Origin: Cadophora sp. MPI-SDFR-AT-0126
Taxonomy: Eukaryota > Ascomycota > Leotiomycetes > Helotiales > Ploettnerulaceae
Assembly (NCBI GenBank): GCA_020747065.1
Contig: JAGMVK010000012.1
Location: 1,736,001-1,800,000 of the forward strand
Direction: 5' to 3'
DNA length: 64,000 nt
Numbering within the stretch: the first letter of the stretch is position 1; every line of letters begins with the position of its first letter. This document shows, in pieces, positions 1-12,214 of the stretch. The notes under the pieces were generated by a model. That model was not told the origin of the DNA. It did no database searches and worked only from the letters and a program-made list of their open reading frames with translations. The position numbers and the translations under genes are program-made.

Positions 1-92
1 TTGGTAGCTATTGGTGCAAATAGATCCATAGATGAGATATTCAGTGGCCGTGCGGTTCGTATCAGGCCGACCCCGATACCATTCTACTAGCA

Positions 93-1930
93 TTAGTCGA
101 GAAAAGCAAGGATAGGGAAAGTCAAACGCCTTGAGGCTGTCGATAATCTAGCCGTAGTGATATTGTCGCAGCGTGCGAATAAGTCGACTCCTGTGTGAAT
201 AATCCAATTGAAAAGGGCTTCCAACGGTGGAAGAAAGTCAGCCCACTGGTGACCTAGAAGGAATTGTAATTTCACGAATTCCTAGCAGTTTTAGTCTAGA
301 AAAGCAGTCGAACAAGTATACACACGGAAAATATCGTGCAGCCATTCTCATCAATATCCCATCCAGAAGCTCGTCCACCAGCAATTTCTCTGCTTATGTG
401 GACTCCAAGTACCTCGAGCTGATAATACGTAGATGGGACATCCCATGAGAGTTGTTTTTCGTAGCCACCTTTGCTGTGAAGTACAATGCCAGGGGCTTGT
501 CTAGTCCACTCTTCTATGTTGGCGCCGCAGGTTTCAGGGAAGTCGTCAAAAAGGCGGAAAATAGGGGGCGCCTTTTAGCCATCCTATAGAATCGTAGCGG
601 TGTTACCATACTCCAGGCACCAGCACCTCGAGTGACGCCCAGTGTTAACTCCACTGAGGTCTTGAGGAATGGATAAAGGGTAGCAGCAAGGGAGTACTTC
701 CATTCCCGACAGCCATACAGACGGTATGGACAGTCTGCTTCATGTTGCGCCCTCCTCTCGGATCTAAACCGCAGCCCCCACCAGCTTAAGGTCTTGTTGA
801 TCTGATGCCTTGGAAGGCATTTACATGATGCGAGAGTTTGTTGGCCCCGATTTAGATTTGTCCAGGCATCGTTTAGGCGACTAGGGCACAACAGCTGATT
901 CCGCGTCTGTCTCTGGAGCACGGCCTTATCCGCCTCTGTGAGCCCTACAACAGTAAGATAGGCCTGATTAGAGAGTTTCGAATTGTTTCCCATTATAAGA
1001 CCTAGCATCTCTTCACGGAAACGACGAAATTCTGATGATGTCACCGTATCCTGCTCTTGCATTATTGCCCTCATTTCTTCGTTCGTCAGGCCATTGTGAT
1101 CACAAAAATGAGTTTGGACCTCACCTCAGCTACGCTCTGCTCCAGTGACGAGACGTGAGTGGCTAGCGTGGTAACAGTCTTCCACGTCTCGTTACTGGTA
1201 TCGGATAGAGATGCTAGCTGGCGTACTGTGACGTTGTGTTGCTGGTTGATACTGGATTGCATGCTCCGGGTGTTAGTGTCAAGAGCGTCGAAGCGTATTA
1301 CCAAGCTAGAGTGGCTTTCATCTGTCTTTGAAACCAATGTTGCTTGCACCTCCAGAAAATCACGTCTAGTTCCCGGATAAGTTCGAAGTTCAGCCTATCA
1401 TTCTTCTGCAACATTTCCGTAATTGATGATTCCACGGTCAAGCAGACAACAGCCCTTCACAGCTGCTGCACCTTCACTTTTGCCTTGCCTTTTGCGCGAC
1501 TCGACACGCTATTTGCGTCTGTTGCCGCCCCTAACGATGGATTGTCTCCTTCTACTGCCAGATTCAATTTTGATTGAACCTCGTCCATGGTCGACCGCAG
1601 TTCAGTGGCAAGTTGGGAGATACGCGCGACCTGCCCAGCATTGAGGCTGAGGATTGACGCAGGGACTAACTTATCCTCTACGAGCGAGGCGCATAGGCTC
1701 TGTAGCCGGAGAGTGGACTTCTCAAGGTCGTTGAGTTGTATGCGCATCATGACTGGGACACATCGCAGGTCGCGAGCGAGTTTGACTGTTGCGATAAATG
1801 CCGTTGCAGCCTGTCCAACGATCTGCATACTGGCGGCGATCGCCCCGATTAGAGTCAAGGGGTCGGCCATCACGCTTGTACCGTAAGTTTGAAAACGAGA
1901 ACTGATAAAATGAATCTTAGATTTGACCAC
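93..1930 (-). pseudogene. Broken fungal STAND/ankyrin-type gene (PigL_N-like N-terminus)
   Basis: Three minus-strand reading blocks (1457-1930, 1086-1349, 514-1074) together resemble the N-terminal half of large fungal ankyrin or NACHT-type proteins. The first block, from an internal Met at about 1870, starts MADPLTLIGAIAAS, typical of the PigL_N / STAND N-terminal helix domain. The second looks like a coiled coil. The third carries the Cys/Trp-rich segment that usually precedes ankyrin repeats in this family. The blocks do not join by convincing introns. An in-frame TGA near 1457 is followed by plausible coding. The frame changes near 1355, near 1090-1110 and again near 560, where the next frame continues with a family-like PPIFRLFDDFPETCG. 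More in-frame-looking sequence runs to about 93 and is cut by stops. I read it as a decayed gene, possibly running past the window start; the ankyrin repeats are not seen. Unrecognised introns could explain some breaks, not all. Confidence 0.6.
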
Positions 1931-2928
1931 TGCATGAAATGCTATAATCTAAGAGAGTGAAGCAAACTTGATTTCTAAAGCACTAGTTCGAGAGCCCAAT
2001 GGGGTGCCCAATGAGTTGTCAATCTTGCCACTCAAGTAGGCACCCTTCCCAACGCAGTGCCCGTCCAATGAGCTGAGAGCAAGACACTGGGCCAGTATTA
2101 GGTACCAAGGACATGTATCAAGTTATGCGCAGCCACAACAACAAATGGACGGATGGCGCCTGGCCACTGAACGCCCAAAAGGAGAGAGCGCTTTTTGGGA
2201 GCCTGTAGTAATATTCTTAACCCGCTAAGCGATAGGCGTATCGAACTCTTGTATAATTAGACAAGAATTAATATAAGCAATGTCTAGCACGTTACGCCTT
2301 CCCGCCAACTGAGGACGTCAAGTTGCAGGACGTATCCTTGGATTCCCGTCGATATGGCCTGTCACAGATAGAGAGGAGCAAAGTTGTTGACGGTGTGTCT
2401 GTATCATATTTTGCGGATACGGGACATGAAGCTCAGCAGTACAGCCTTCAGCAGATCCAGGGTTCCCGGAATGGTACCAGTCGCCAAAGATTGACAAGAC
2501 TTGCATCGTGGGCTCTCGGAGGCCATGCAAATCGATCCAGTCTACATGATCTGTACGAAAAGGCGAAGGACAAGCAGAAGACTATGCGTGGGAGCCCTTT
2601 AAGTTAGTACAAAGATTCAACTAAATGCCCTCTATAAGTAGACATACTAGAAGAGAACCAAATTTAAAAGCGGCCTAAAAGGTCTGCTTTTAGAATTAGG
2701 CACGACAATGAACCATAAAACAAATTTCATGTTTCTCTACAGTAGTGCCACGATTTGGGCTTCTGCTTGTCGGAACAAGCTGTTCGAGAATCCAGACTCA
2801 AAATGGATTGCTATGATAATGAATGCCCTCTTATTTCCAATACATAATCCCAATACTTGAGCTACATAGTTGATCCTATCAAATTGTAGAACAACCCGGC
2901 CCCACAAAGCTACAAAAGCTTCAACCCA
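1931..2928. other. Intergenic region, no confident gene
   Basis: This stretch lies between the broken STAND-type gene and the 3' end of the glycosidase fusion gene. A plus-strand open frame at 2318-2607 (94 codons, ends ..KTMRGSPLS) has a fairly natural amino-acid composition but no family I recognise and no clear promoter. It may be a relic of a gene end. Nothing else is supported. Confidence 0.4.
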
Positions 2929-5900
2929 CTAGCTAGCAGTCCCCCATTCTATCTTTGGATCCCCAGGTCGATTCGCCGAGCAATAGGTTCGATAGTCGCA
3001 GAGCGGCGGCTCAGATCCAGCTGGACACGTGCTATCTCGATACGTAGATTCCACCATCCCGCAACGGGTCCTCGCCTCTCCGATCTCACACAGTGGGAAG
3101 ATTTGCTGTCGACTGCCTCCAGTCAAGGAAATCACACCTTTAGTGCCTTGCAAATCACTTTCGTAAGAGACACGGCCACAGTTGCCGTCGACTACCGTGA
3201 CGTGTTAGTATTGGATCTCGAGTCTTTCTTTCGGAAAAGGGGGAAGTTGGGGGTACTTGGTAGGTTAGGAGGCCTTACCTTGGAAGCTCCATGTTTTGCC
3301 GTTGGGATCGACGATGTTAGGAAAGTACCAAGATGTGTCTGGAGATGCCCATCTCTTGCCGGCTTGAAGGAGGAAAAGATATTGCGAACTGTAGGAATAT
3401 TAGTCGTCTTTCGAGTCTGGCAGACCTGGGTCTGTTGAAGTTTACCTGGAATAGATCTGCACAGTTATGGTGTCTCCTTCTACAATACTGCTCAAAATGC
3501 TGCGGAAAGATTAGTTTGAGCTACTTTGTTCCAAAAGTGCAGGCAGGAAATGTAGAACATACAAACAATGTGCAGTGATACAGATCGGAGTTGGGCCTGA
3601 TTGTCCTCCTTGTGTTGGTGGCGCTGGCGGGGTTGTTCCGCCTCCAGATGATACTGCGTCTAGAGTACACGGGCATCCAAAGTAATTGTGAAGGCATACT
3701 GTACTCCCGGTTGGGGTGATTGCTCCGTTACATCCATCGGCAGAACAGCTTCTTTGGCCTCCACATGTTGACTAGATTGGCCCATCGTTACCCGAAGCTC
3801 TCGGAAACGTGTATTTGAAGATAAGCTTACCGAAACTGCGAGGCAAGGGCAGCCTGCAAAGTTATTTCTACACGTTGGCGGCCCTTGGCTAGTGAGAAAT
3901 GCTCCATTGCAACCATTTAGGTCGCAATTTTGCATGACACCACATGTTTTCTGTCGTGGCAGTTAGCTGCAGTATCACACAACTATCCTCGTGGGAATGG
4001 ACTTGCCGAGGTTGCGGTACATCCGCAGCCCTTAAAATTGCCTTGACAATGTGCGATGCCACTTGCATCGTACGTGCCCGCGCAACCATTCAAATCACAG
4101 CTCTGGCTTGCTCCACAAGTCGTTGCCGTAGGAGTACACTGGCAGCCTTTGAAGAAGCCGGTACACTGGGGTGTTACATCCAGTCCCATGAAGCTTCCTC
4201 TACAATTATTCCCGTCACAGCTCTGCGGCCTTCCGCATGTGTTGACGGTCGCTAAGCATTGGCATCCGACGAAGTTCTTGGAACAGTAAGCCAGGCCATT
4301 CGACAGGTCGAACTGCCCAGCACAACCATTATTGTCACAGCTCTGTTGAGCTCCACATGTGTTTCCAGTTGCCTGACATTCGCATCCATAGAAGTTGTTG
4401 GTACAACGAGGGTATGGCTCAGAGCCCCAGAATGCACCGTTGCAGCCATTCATATCGCAACTTTGACGAGGTCCACAAGTATTTGAGGTCGCCGTACACT
4501 GGCAATCTTGGAAGTTGCCAGTACATTGCGCGAACGGTGTAGAACCCAAGAACTTTCCATTGCAACCATTCAGATCACAACTCTGGCGTGGTCCACAAGT
4601 ATTTTCCGTCGCTGTACATTCACAATCCAAGAAGTTTGTGGTACATTGAGCGTACTTTGCCAGACCTAGGAACTTCCCATTGCAACCGTTCATATCACAG
4701 CTTTGATGCGGACCGCACGTATTTGAGGTAGCGGAGCATTCACAGCCTTCAAAGTTCCTAGTGCATTCAGCATAAGGATTCAGACCTGTAAAGGCACCAG
4801 CACAACCATTCTGATCGCAGCTCTGATGTGGTCCACAGGTATTTTGCGTGGCTTGGCAATTACAACCCACGAAATTTCCTGAGCACTGTGGCCATTGAGT
4901 AAGTCCAGTGAATTTGCCAGCACAGCCGTTGAGGTCGCAGCTTTGCATGTTCCCGCATGTTGTGAGCAGTTGTGCTGTGCACTCACACCCAACAAAGTTT
5001 CCTGTGCATTTGGGGTATACACTGAGTCCATCGAATGCGCCGGCACACCCATTTTGATCGCAACTTTGGTGAGGCCCACATGTCGTCGCAGTCGCCGTAC
5101 AATTACATCCCAAAAAGTTGCCGGTACATTGAGGGTAAATGGAGAGGCCGCTGAACGCACCTGCACAGCCATTCATGTCGCAGCTCAGGCGGGGTCCACA
5201 TGTTGTTGACGTTGTTTTGCATGGGCAGCCTTTGGAAGGCCCTGCCGTACATTGGGCATGAACGGCCAGGCCGTTGAAGGCACCTGCACATCCATTGAGA
5301 TCACAACTCTGAGCAGGTCCGCATCCGGTGGGGACAGAGGGCATGGAAGAGAAAGTGATTGCGTAATCCAGAACAGTTAGTATGTCGATAGGTCCAATTC
5401 CAGGCTTTGATATGGTAGTGGCAGTTGGGGTTGATGGCGTGCACAACTGAGAATTCACGCAGTCTCTGTATGCCGCGTATAGGTAGACCATGAAAGCCTG
5501 TCCTTCCGGCGAACCAGTCGTGTATTCTGCTCTATCAAGCCAAGAATAAGGGTCAACAGCAGGGCTGAAAACACCATTTGCTACGTGACTCGAGAGAGCT
5601 TTTCGGTTGGTGTCAGCCCAGTCAATGTACACGTGAGGGAACATTCCTGGATCGTTAACAGCCATGCGATATGCAACAGCTGAAAGAAGCGCAGTGCCGG
5701 AGATCTCACCGAACCAGCTTGTATCGTCAAGATAGTTACGTAAAAGGCCATTTTGGAAATTTGAAGCTAAAGCACCGTCGAGAATTTCCTTGATCCAGCT
5801 CTTAAGCTGAGCCGCCTGGGATGTCATACTCGAAGAGCCAGGCCACTTCTGCAGAGTGTTTAGGACGCGAGCCATACCATAAGCTGCCCATCCATTGCCA

Positions 5901-6652
5901 GTGGCCCAAAGACCCGTATCTTGGGACTGCGGGCCAATAATATGCCGCCAGCTGAGAGTTCCGCTGCTTTGCAGTACATCACGCTGCAGACCGCACTGCC
6001 TGACTGTTTCGGCCATCAAGGAGACATTGTTCTGTAGCACTGAAAGATATGCCACTGTAAAGGTAAAAGGTCGTTAGAAACTTGAGCACAGGGCGGCTGG
6101 CATTGAGAGGAGTTATCAGCATGGCTGTTTGTGAAACGTACAAAATGGAAATGACATGGCCATGTTATCTGCCCAGATCTCCGCAACATCTGGACGGTGT
6201 GAGATAGCTCCATTGCTCCATCTTGGAGCTTGATTGAGAATGTAGTCGGCTTGACGCTCAGCTGCGGTCGTGTATTTGTTGTCCAAAGTACCAATCAAGA
6301 GAGCCGACACGCCTAGCGATGCTGGATCCCCGACAGCGGAGTCTGGAATGAGGACTTGCGATTCGATGCTGATAAATTGTTTGGCGTAAGAGAGAGCGAG
6401 AGTGCTGGCGCTCAATGAAGGGATTTTGCCATTCGGGAAGGGATTGGTGCCAAAAACGGAGACCTCGCCATTGTATAGCTCCAGCAAGGCCTCAGCGGCG
6501 GTCCCCCACTCCCATGAGTGTGAGGACTTGTCCATCATCACCTGAGCGGCCGCGTAAATATCGAAGCCCGAGTTGAGGACATCGGCGACACAAGTTGTAG
6601 GAAGGACAAGGAGGAATGAGACGAGGATTTTGTGTTGTCGGAAGGGGTACAT
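2929..6652 (-). CDS. Secreted six-hairpin glycosidase (GH105-like) fused to 13 six-Cys modules
   Basis: Seven exons join in frame to 1104 aa: 6652-6142, 6054-4007, 3950-3831, 3771-3563, 3499-3446, 3388-3279, 3191-2929. Residues 1-23 are a signal peptide. Residues about 25-380 match the alpha/alpha-barrel of GH105/GH88-type unsaturated rhamnogalacturonyl hydrolases, including SHRPDVAEIWADNM and WATGNGWAAYGM (about 219-230). From about 414 to 930 come 13 modules of about 40 residues with the pattern C-x5-C-x4-C-x12-C-x6-C-x-C and core SCDxNGCxGxF. A Gly/Pro/Thr linker follows, then a C-terminal beta-rich domain ending ..KIEWGTAS. The intron after codon 853 starts GCAAGT, a GC-AG intron. The role is probably extracellular attack on pectin or another polysaccharide, with the modules as binding or spacer units. 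The module function is inference; I do not recognise it as a named family. It is divergent from the protease gene at 8222. Confidence 0.82.
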
Positions 6653-8221
6653 GATGGTGTCAATACCCCATTCACGACGCGAGCCAAGGCAGCAGTTTCT
6701 TCTTGATGTTGAAAGAAGGGAGAGCAGGTGCTGCTGGAATCAATTTATATTTTCAATTCCTGTCGACTGACGAATTAGTTGTGAAATTTTCAAGATCGCA
6801 ACAGCAGGACATACCCCTGAGAGGGGGAGAGAGAGAGAGAGAGAGAGAGGAGCGAGACACAGAGCGCGCGCGTGTGTGTCTATGATGGGAGTCTGAGAGA
6901 CAGCCTTGAGGTTTTGAGATCGCCCATTATCATGATAAGTGCTGGGTTCAGTCCGGTGTGTACCTCGGTGTAGAAGAATCCAACTCAGCTCCCTGGTCCA
7001 CGAAGATTATTGTCAGGGGCGAGTCAGCCGTCGCGGCAGGACACGAGAGGGCTGATACTGATCCAGGAAGCATTTCCGTTTTCTTTACCCATCGTGAAAT
7101 ATGAAGGATCCTGTAACCTCGAGGGCCTAGGTTGGGGGCCAGATTTAGGCCTGTCTGTTTTTGAATTCGGGGGGACCGATATTAAGCATCAACCTCGGCT
7201 AACGATATTCGCTCGCTAGCAGTCGGCCGCAGTAATTAATTCGTCTTCATTGTCCCGCATCGGGTTACCGTGGGCCGAGATAAGCTCATCCAAGAACTCT
7301 AGAATTGCTGAGTAAGGCTCACTCGCATACGGAGGGACAAACCTTATTTGGATCAATCTCAAGGGTATTGCATGAACTAGCTTTCTGACCCCCTCGATTG
7401 GTCGGGTAAATATCTCGCTAAACCTTGAACCTACCTGCCTTACCCAGGCAAGTAAAATAACCTTTTACCTTCGCCTTTCCAAACCACAGTACATCTCCCC
7501 CCGCCTCTTACTCATGACAGGACGTGAGCTTCTGGTGGCCTTTTGTGCATATAGCTGACTCTTCGTACGCCGACTCTGCCAACTGGTATAGAAAGAAAGC
7601 TTTGAGGCGCTGGCAGCATTCGTTCATACATCCATCTCTGTCCATCTCCCTGTCGGTCTGTTTTTTTCACGGAAGAAATGAGTGCATCCGTGTCCGCCCC
7701 CACCCACCACCTACTATCTCCTTGTCACTCCTTGCGAAGCGGACACCTTGAAATGTGGGACTTCAGGGCTGAACTTTACGGCTGACAGGTCTTAGCTGTA
7801 GCAGAGAAGAACTTTATTATCTGATCCTTGTGACAAACTTGCGAGAACTGACTCTAACAGGGGGGATAGGTGTCAGCGGCGATCAGCCCTGAGCCATCTC
7901 GCCTTGATCAGATGAGCAGGCAAATTGGATGATATGTCCCTGCCGCTCGTAAGACCGAATGGAAATTGTTAATTGGCACCCCTGGCGGACCTCCCTGCTT
8001 TTTGAGCTTCTAGACCCTAGTGTTCGAATACGAATCTAACAAGTTAACATACACACGCTCATACATACGTATCTACGCATCATCCCGCCGAATCTTCTCC
8101 TCTCAAAGGATTCCACGCGTGAAAAGCTCTAACCCCCTCCCTACTCTGCTGTCTTTTCTCCCCCCCAGGTCTTCTCAGCAATCACATACCCCTCTTTCTC
8201 CGCATAGCATTCCCGCCAGCA
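6653..8221. other. Shared upstream region of two divergent secreted-protein genes
   Basis: This 1.57-kb stretch separates the starts of the glycosidase fusion (minus) and the WSC-subtilase (plus). It holds a purine simple repeat near 6827. Short open frames here look random. The last 200 bases before 8222 are C/T-rich, as in fungal core promoters. No gene is supported. Confidence 0.55.
6827..6849. repeat. (GA)n microsatellite
   Basis: A run of about 11 GA dinucleotides upstream of the glycosidase gene, followed by a short GC/GT alternation (6865-6880). It is a plain simple-sequence tract that could vary in length between strains. Confidence 0.9.
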
Positions 8222-11200
8222 ATGGCATCCATGCTCTTGTATACTCTACTCCTCTTCGTCACCATCTGCATTGCAGCGCCCGCTCAGTTCCGAGAACCTT
8301 TCTTGGGCTCGAATGCATCGTTGCTGAGCCTCAAACGAAGCACTTCACAGGACCTCTCGTGTCCTTCCGGTTTTCTCTGCGAGCATGATACCTGCCCTGC
8401 AAACGCCATTTGTCCCACCGGAGAAAAATGCATCAATTTTGAGGGGACTTTTGCATGTATTCCCAACACTGGATTATCGTTTTGTGCTATCAATCCTACA
8501 ACTAGACAAGCTGTGGGGTGTGACCGTGGGGTTTGCTGGTAAGTGAAATTGATCGGCGGTGTCTGCTTACCAACACACAGCTAACTGTGCTACCTAGCCA
8601 TGGGAATTGCTACATAGATGGAACTATCTGTTGCGATAGACCAAGTGTTCAGTGTTCCGTGGGCGAACTTTGCAATGCATGCCCCTCCGCCCAGACGTGC
8701 AGTGCGAACGGCTGTAGTGGTGATCCTAACAATCCTACATCGCCATCGCCGACAACTACTACAGCAGCGCCTGAAACAACAACAGCAGCTTCTGTGGGTC
8801 CCACAGTTGTGCCAAACACGGGGACCTTCTCTAGCATCGGCTGTTATGCAGATGCTAGTGGTAATAGGGTCCTTACTGAGGGCTCATTCTCTGATTACAG
8901 CTCAACTGGCATGACTGTTGAGAAATGTGCTGCTCTTGCAAACGGATATCAATATGCAGGTGTGCAATACTACGGGTAAGTCAGTCTAGTGTGGTTTAAT
9001 AATGCAACGCAACGGTCGCCCAGGCAAATTTGCTCCAGTCGTCAGACTCAATAGTGCTTACTCCTTCGCTAACTTGACCCGCAGCGAGTGTTACTGGGGT
9101 AATATGTTGTCGTATAGAACAGAGGAGAATATAGCAGATTGTAACACCCTCTGTAATGGCAATCCTACAGAGATCTGCGGTGGTGGGAATCGCCTTCTTA
9201 TCTACCAAGACTCTGCTTGGGTCCTGCTCTCAGATATTCAGTATGCGGCTGCACTACAGGAGTTCCGGGATCTGCTTATTCAGTTGCAAACAGCAGTTGC
9301 CACATGGCATCAGGATTTGAAAGCATATTACGCAGCGATACAAGCAGCCGCTCAGAAAAAGCGAAAACGCGTGGGAGTGACGCTGACCCAGCAAGGAATC
9401 ACACTCAATCTTGATCACCAAGCCATACTTGAGATTCTAAAACCCAAGACCATCAGTAAGTTGCACTTGTACATATCTCACTCGGAATGGTAATCTACCA
9501 CCGACATTCAACTAATCAATTTGAACGCAGAGGTGAAGCTCATCTCGCTTGACTTTTACCTGAAGATCAAGATAAATCAACGCCAAAAGGTCTGTTCCTC
9601 CACTTCATATAACAATTGGAGTCTTCATCTCGCGTTAACACAGCTAATCTCGTCGCAGAACGCTGAAGCAGCAGCCGAGGAATTCAAGTCTGGTAAGCAC
9701 TTACATATCCCCAGGGGCCTGACCTCTAATTTTTTCTTTTCTAATGGTATGAATTAGGGAAGGAAGTCATGGATTCTGTGATTGAGGAAATGGCGAAACC
9801 GAACTTGCCAGTTGAGATCATTGCCGATGGAGCTATTCCCACAACGACTCAAGTGGCAGCTGTATCTGAAGTGGTGACTGTCGGCACAGAAATTGTATGA
9901 AATTACACCGCGCTTGACATTTGAGAATATGCTAATCAGTGTAAACTCTAGGCAACAACTCTAGGTGGACCTACCGTGATCGTTAATGGAGTGGTAACCG
10001 CGGTGGCGACCGGAATATGTAAGCATTCCTCATGCGTCACCCAGAGCATGCAGTCGATGCGACGAATTTCATTTCCAATAAAACAATTACTTATTCCGTA
10101 ACTACAGTTGCAATGCTCGCTGCAGTTCTGGCGCATTTTCTGCCAGCAAGTCCAGGAGGTGGAGGCGACGATCCGCCGAGTGCAACCACCACGACAACCA
10201 CAACTACTACAACATGCTCCCCAACAATGTCACCAACGCCTATGGCCATCCTGATAACAAAAGATGCCACGGCAGCACAATACAAAGAACTAGCTTTGAG
10301 CGTTCCAGACGTCCCTAATCATGTGGAAATCATCTACGAAGTAGTCAACTTCCGGGTCTTGGTCGCAAAGATTAATGATTGTGATATCCAGAAGTTGTGG
10401 AAGAACCCTATTGTGGAAGCAATGAGTCTCAATGGGCCACCCATTCCCAATGACTCAGATGATGCTCCTGTAGCGAAACGCGAAGCCTTCAAAGTAACAG
10501 ATGTCAATGTCACACACGCCGCTAGACACGTTACAAATGTTACCGCTGGCTTATCAAGACGCGCATTGAATTATCCCGTTAACCTGAGGACTCAACCAGA
10601 CAGCCCATGGCATCTAAAACTTCTCTCCGGTTTGTCGCACCAAATCGGATCAGGGATAAGCGGGTTCTTTTATGACTTCCCAGGCTACCTCTATGCGGAT
10701 AGATCCTCGCCTGCGACCGGTTCCACTGTCTCGGAGGTTAATATATATGTACTCGACACTGGAATAAAGCGTTCTCACCAAGTATGTCTTCTTTAAACTC
10801 GCCCAGACATCGCTCATTGATTAATTTAGGAATTTTCAGGCAGAACTGTAACTGCGCTTGATGCTTCGAATCCTACTTCGCCCAACCCAGCAGACGACGG
10901 GTACCATGGCACCAGAATGTGTTCTGTCGCTGCTGGGAACTACGCTGGGGTGGCCAAGACGGCAAACATAGTGTCTGTAAAGAGGGGCCTTACAGCTGAC
11001 TCGACATTGCGTGGTATTGGGATGATTCTAGATCATGTCGCTCGGAATAACATGCAGGGACGAGCTGTAATCAATATGTCTTTTGGTTAGTACTCCATCA
11101 CAACACTTTCCTATTTTGAAGTTATACTCATAATATCTTTTCCCAGGGCAAAAGCCAGAAGAGCTATACTACGACGACCTCCCTTTTCCCCCAGATAATC

Positions 11201-12048
11201 GAATAGACGTTCTTGGGGCAGCTCTCATTCGACTGTACGACAGCGGTATAGTCGTGGTCTGCTCCGCCGGCAACCTGGGACGCCGCTCGCCCTTGGAGGA
11301 TAAGACGCCTCGATTGCATGGAGGCAGGGACACACCATTGATCGTTGTCGGAGCCAGCAAAAACGATGACAACAGAGACCCTCTTTCGCAATACATCGAC
11401 ACACACGACAGGGGGATTCTCTCTATCTACGCCAATGGCGAAAATGTCGTTGCCGCATGGCTTAGCGGTGACGACCATTACAGAGCAGTTAGTGGCACCT
11501 CGGAAGCGGCGGCTGTAACTTCAGGCCTCATTGCTCACCTCCTCGCTGACGACACGCTACGAAACGAACTTATCGGTGGCGACTACGCCAACATCGCCCG
11601 CAATATGAAAGAGCATATTCAAGAGCTGGGCACACGAATGAAGGGCACCGGATGGATCGATCCCGAAACCAACCTACTAGATATTGTCCCTCGTCTTGCG
11701 AGTGGCGAGAATATGAATTGCGAGATCACGAATGCCGAAGTCAGTCGCCCAACGTATCAGTATGTCGAAATCGTCACGCAAGTCCTTCCCATAGTGGCTT
11801 CTGATACCACTCCCGTTACTACGAATAATGCTATTGTACTACCACTGAATCAGTTGGTAACTACTCCCTCTCGTTTCCCCAAAGTTCTTCTTCCCCCCCT
11901 TTTCCCCAAGTCACTAGATTCCCCGCATACATACGCGACCTTCTATGAACTTACAACTAACTTATTACTCTTCTCTTAGCCTCCATGTGTTCCATGGCAA
12001 TGTGTTGAAGATGATGAGCCAGGCTGTAGTTGTTGTATCATAAGTTAA
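8222..12048 (+). CDS. Secreted WSC-domain subtilisin-like serine protease
   Basis: Eleven exons join in frame to 1023 aa: 8222-8538, 8598-8975, 9085-9455, 9531-9589, 9659-9692, 9758-9894, 9952-10018, 10108-10781, 10830-11085, 11147-11856, 11980-12048. Residues 1-19 form a signal peptide. A Cys-rich segment (about 45-145) and a Thr/Pro linker precede a WSC domain (about 187-270, ending ICGGGNRLLIY), a likely glycan binder. A helical region and a poly-Thr stretch follow. The S8 peptidase domain has the triad Asp671 (YVLDTG), His705 (DDGYHGT) and Ser883 (SGTSEAAA), with oxyanion Asn807 (SAGN). The Ser motif has E and A where GTSMAAP is usual. The C-terminus is Cys-rich (..PGCSCCIIS). The domain order N-terminal WSC then C-terminal S8 is unusual. 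It is probably an extracellular or wall-bound protease. The acceptor of exon 8 could also be a few codons later. Confidence 0.85.
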
Positions 12049-12214
12049 GAAGTAATCGCATTAGCAATTCATCGTGATATTCTATATAGCTATACAAAAC
12101 TAGGCGATAGTAGAAATTGAAATATATATTTGAGAGTGCTTTGTGTAAGTGCGAGGTCTCCCTAAGAAACACTAACAGTATTCATCGGCGCATTACATAG
12201 TAATACTTTGTTAA

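Noticed and set aside
2318..2607. 94-codon plus frame that looks protein-like
   Set aside because: No recognised family or splice partners; kept only as a note in the intergenic entry.
12028..12048. C-terminal CIIS of the protease as a CaaX prenylation box
   Set aside because: The protein has a signal peptide and an extracellular protease fold, so cytosolic prenylation is unlikely; the Cys-rich end more probably forms disulfides.
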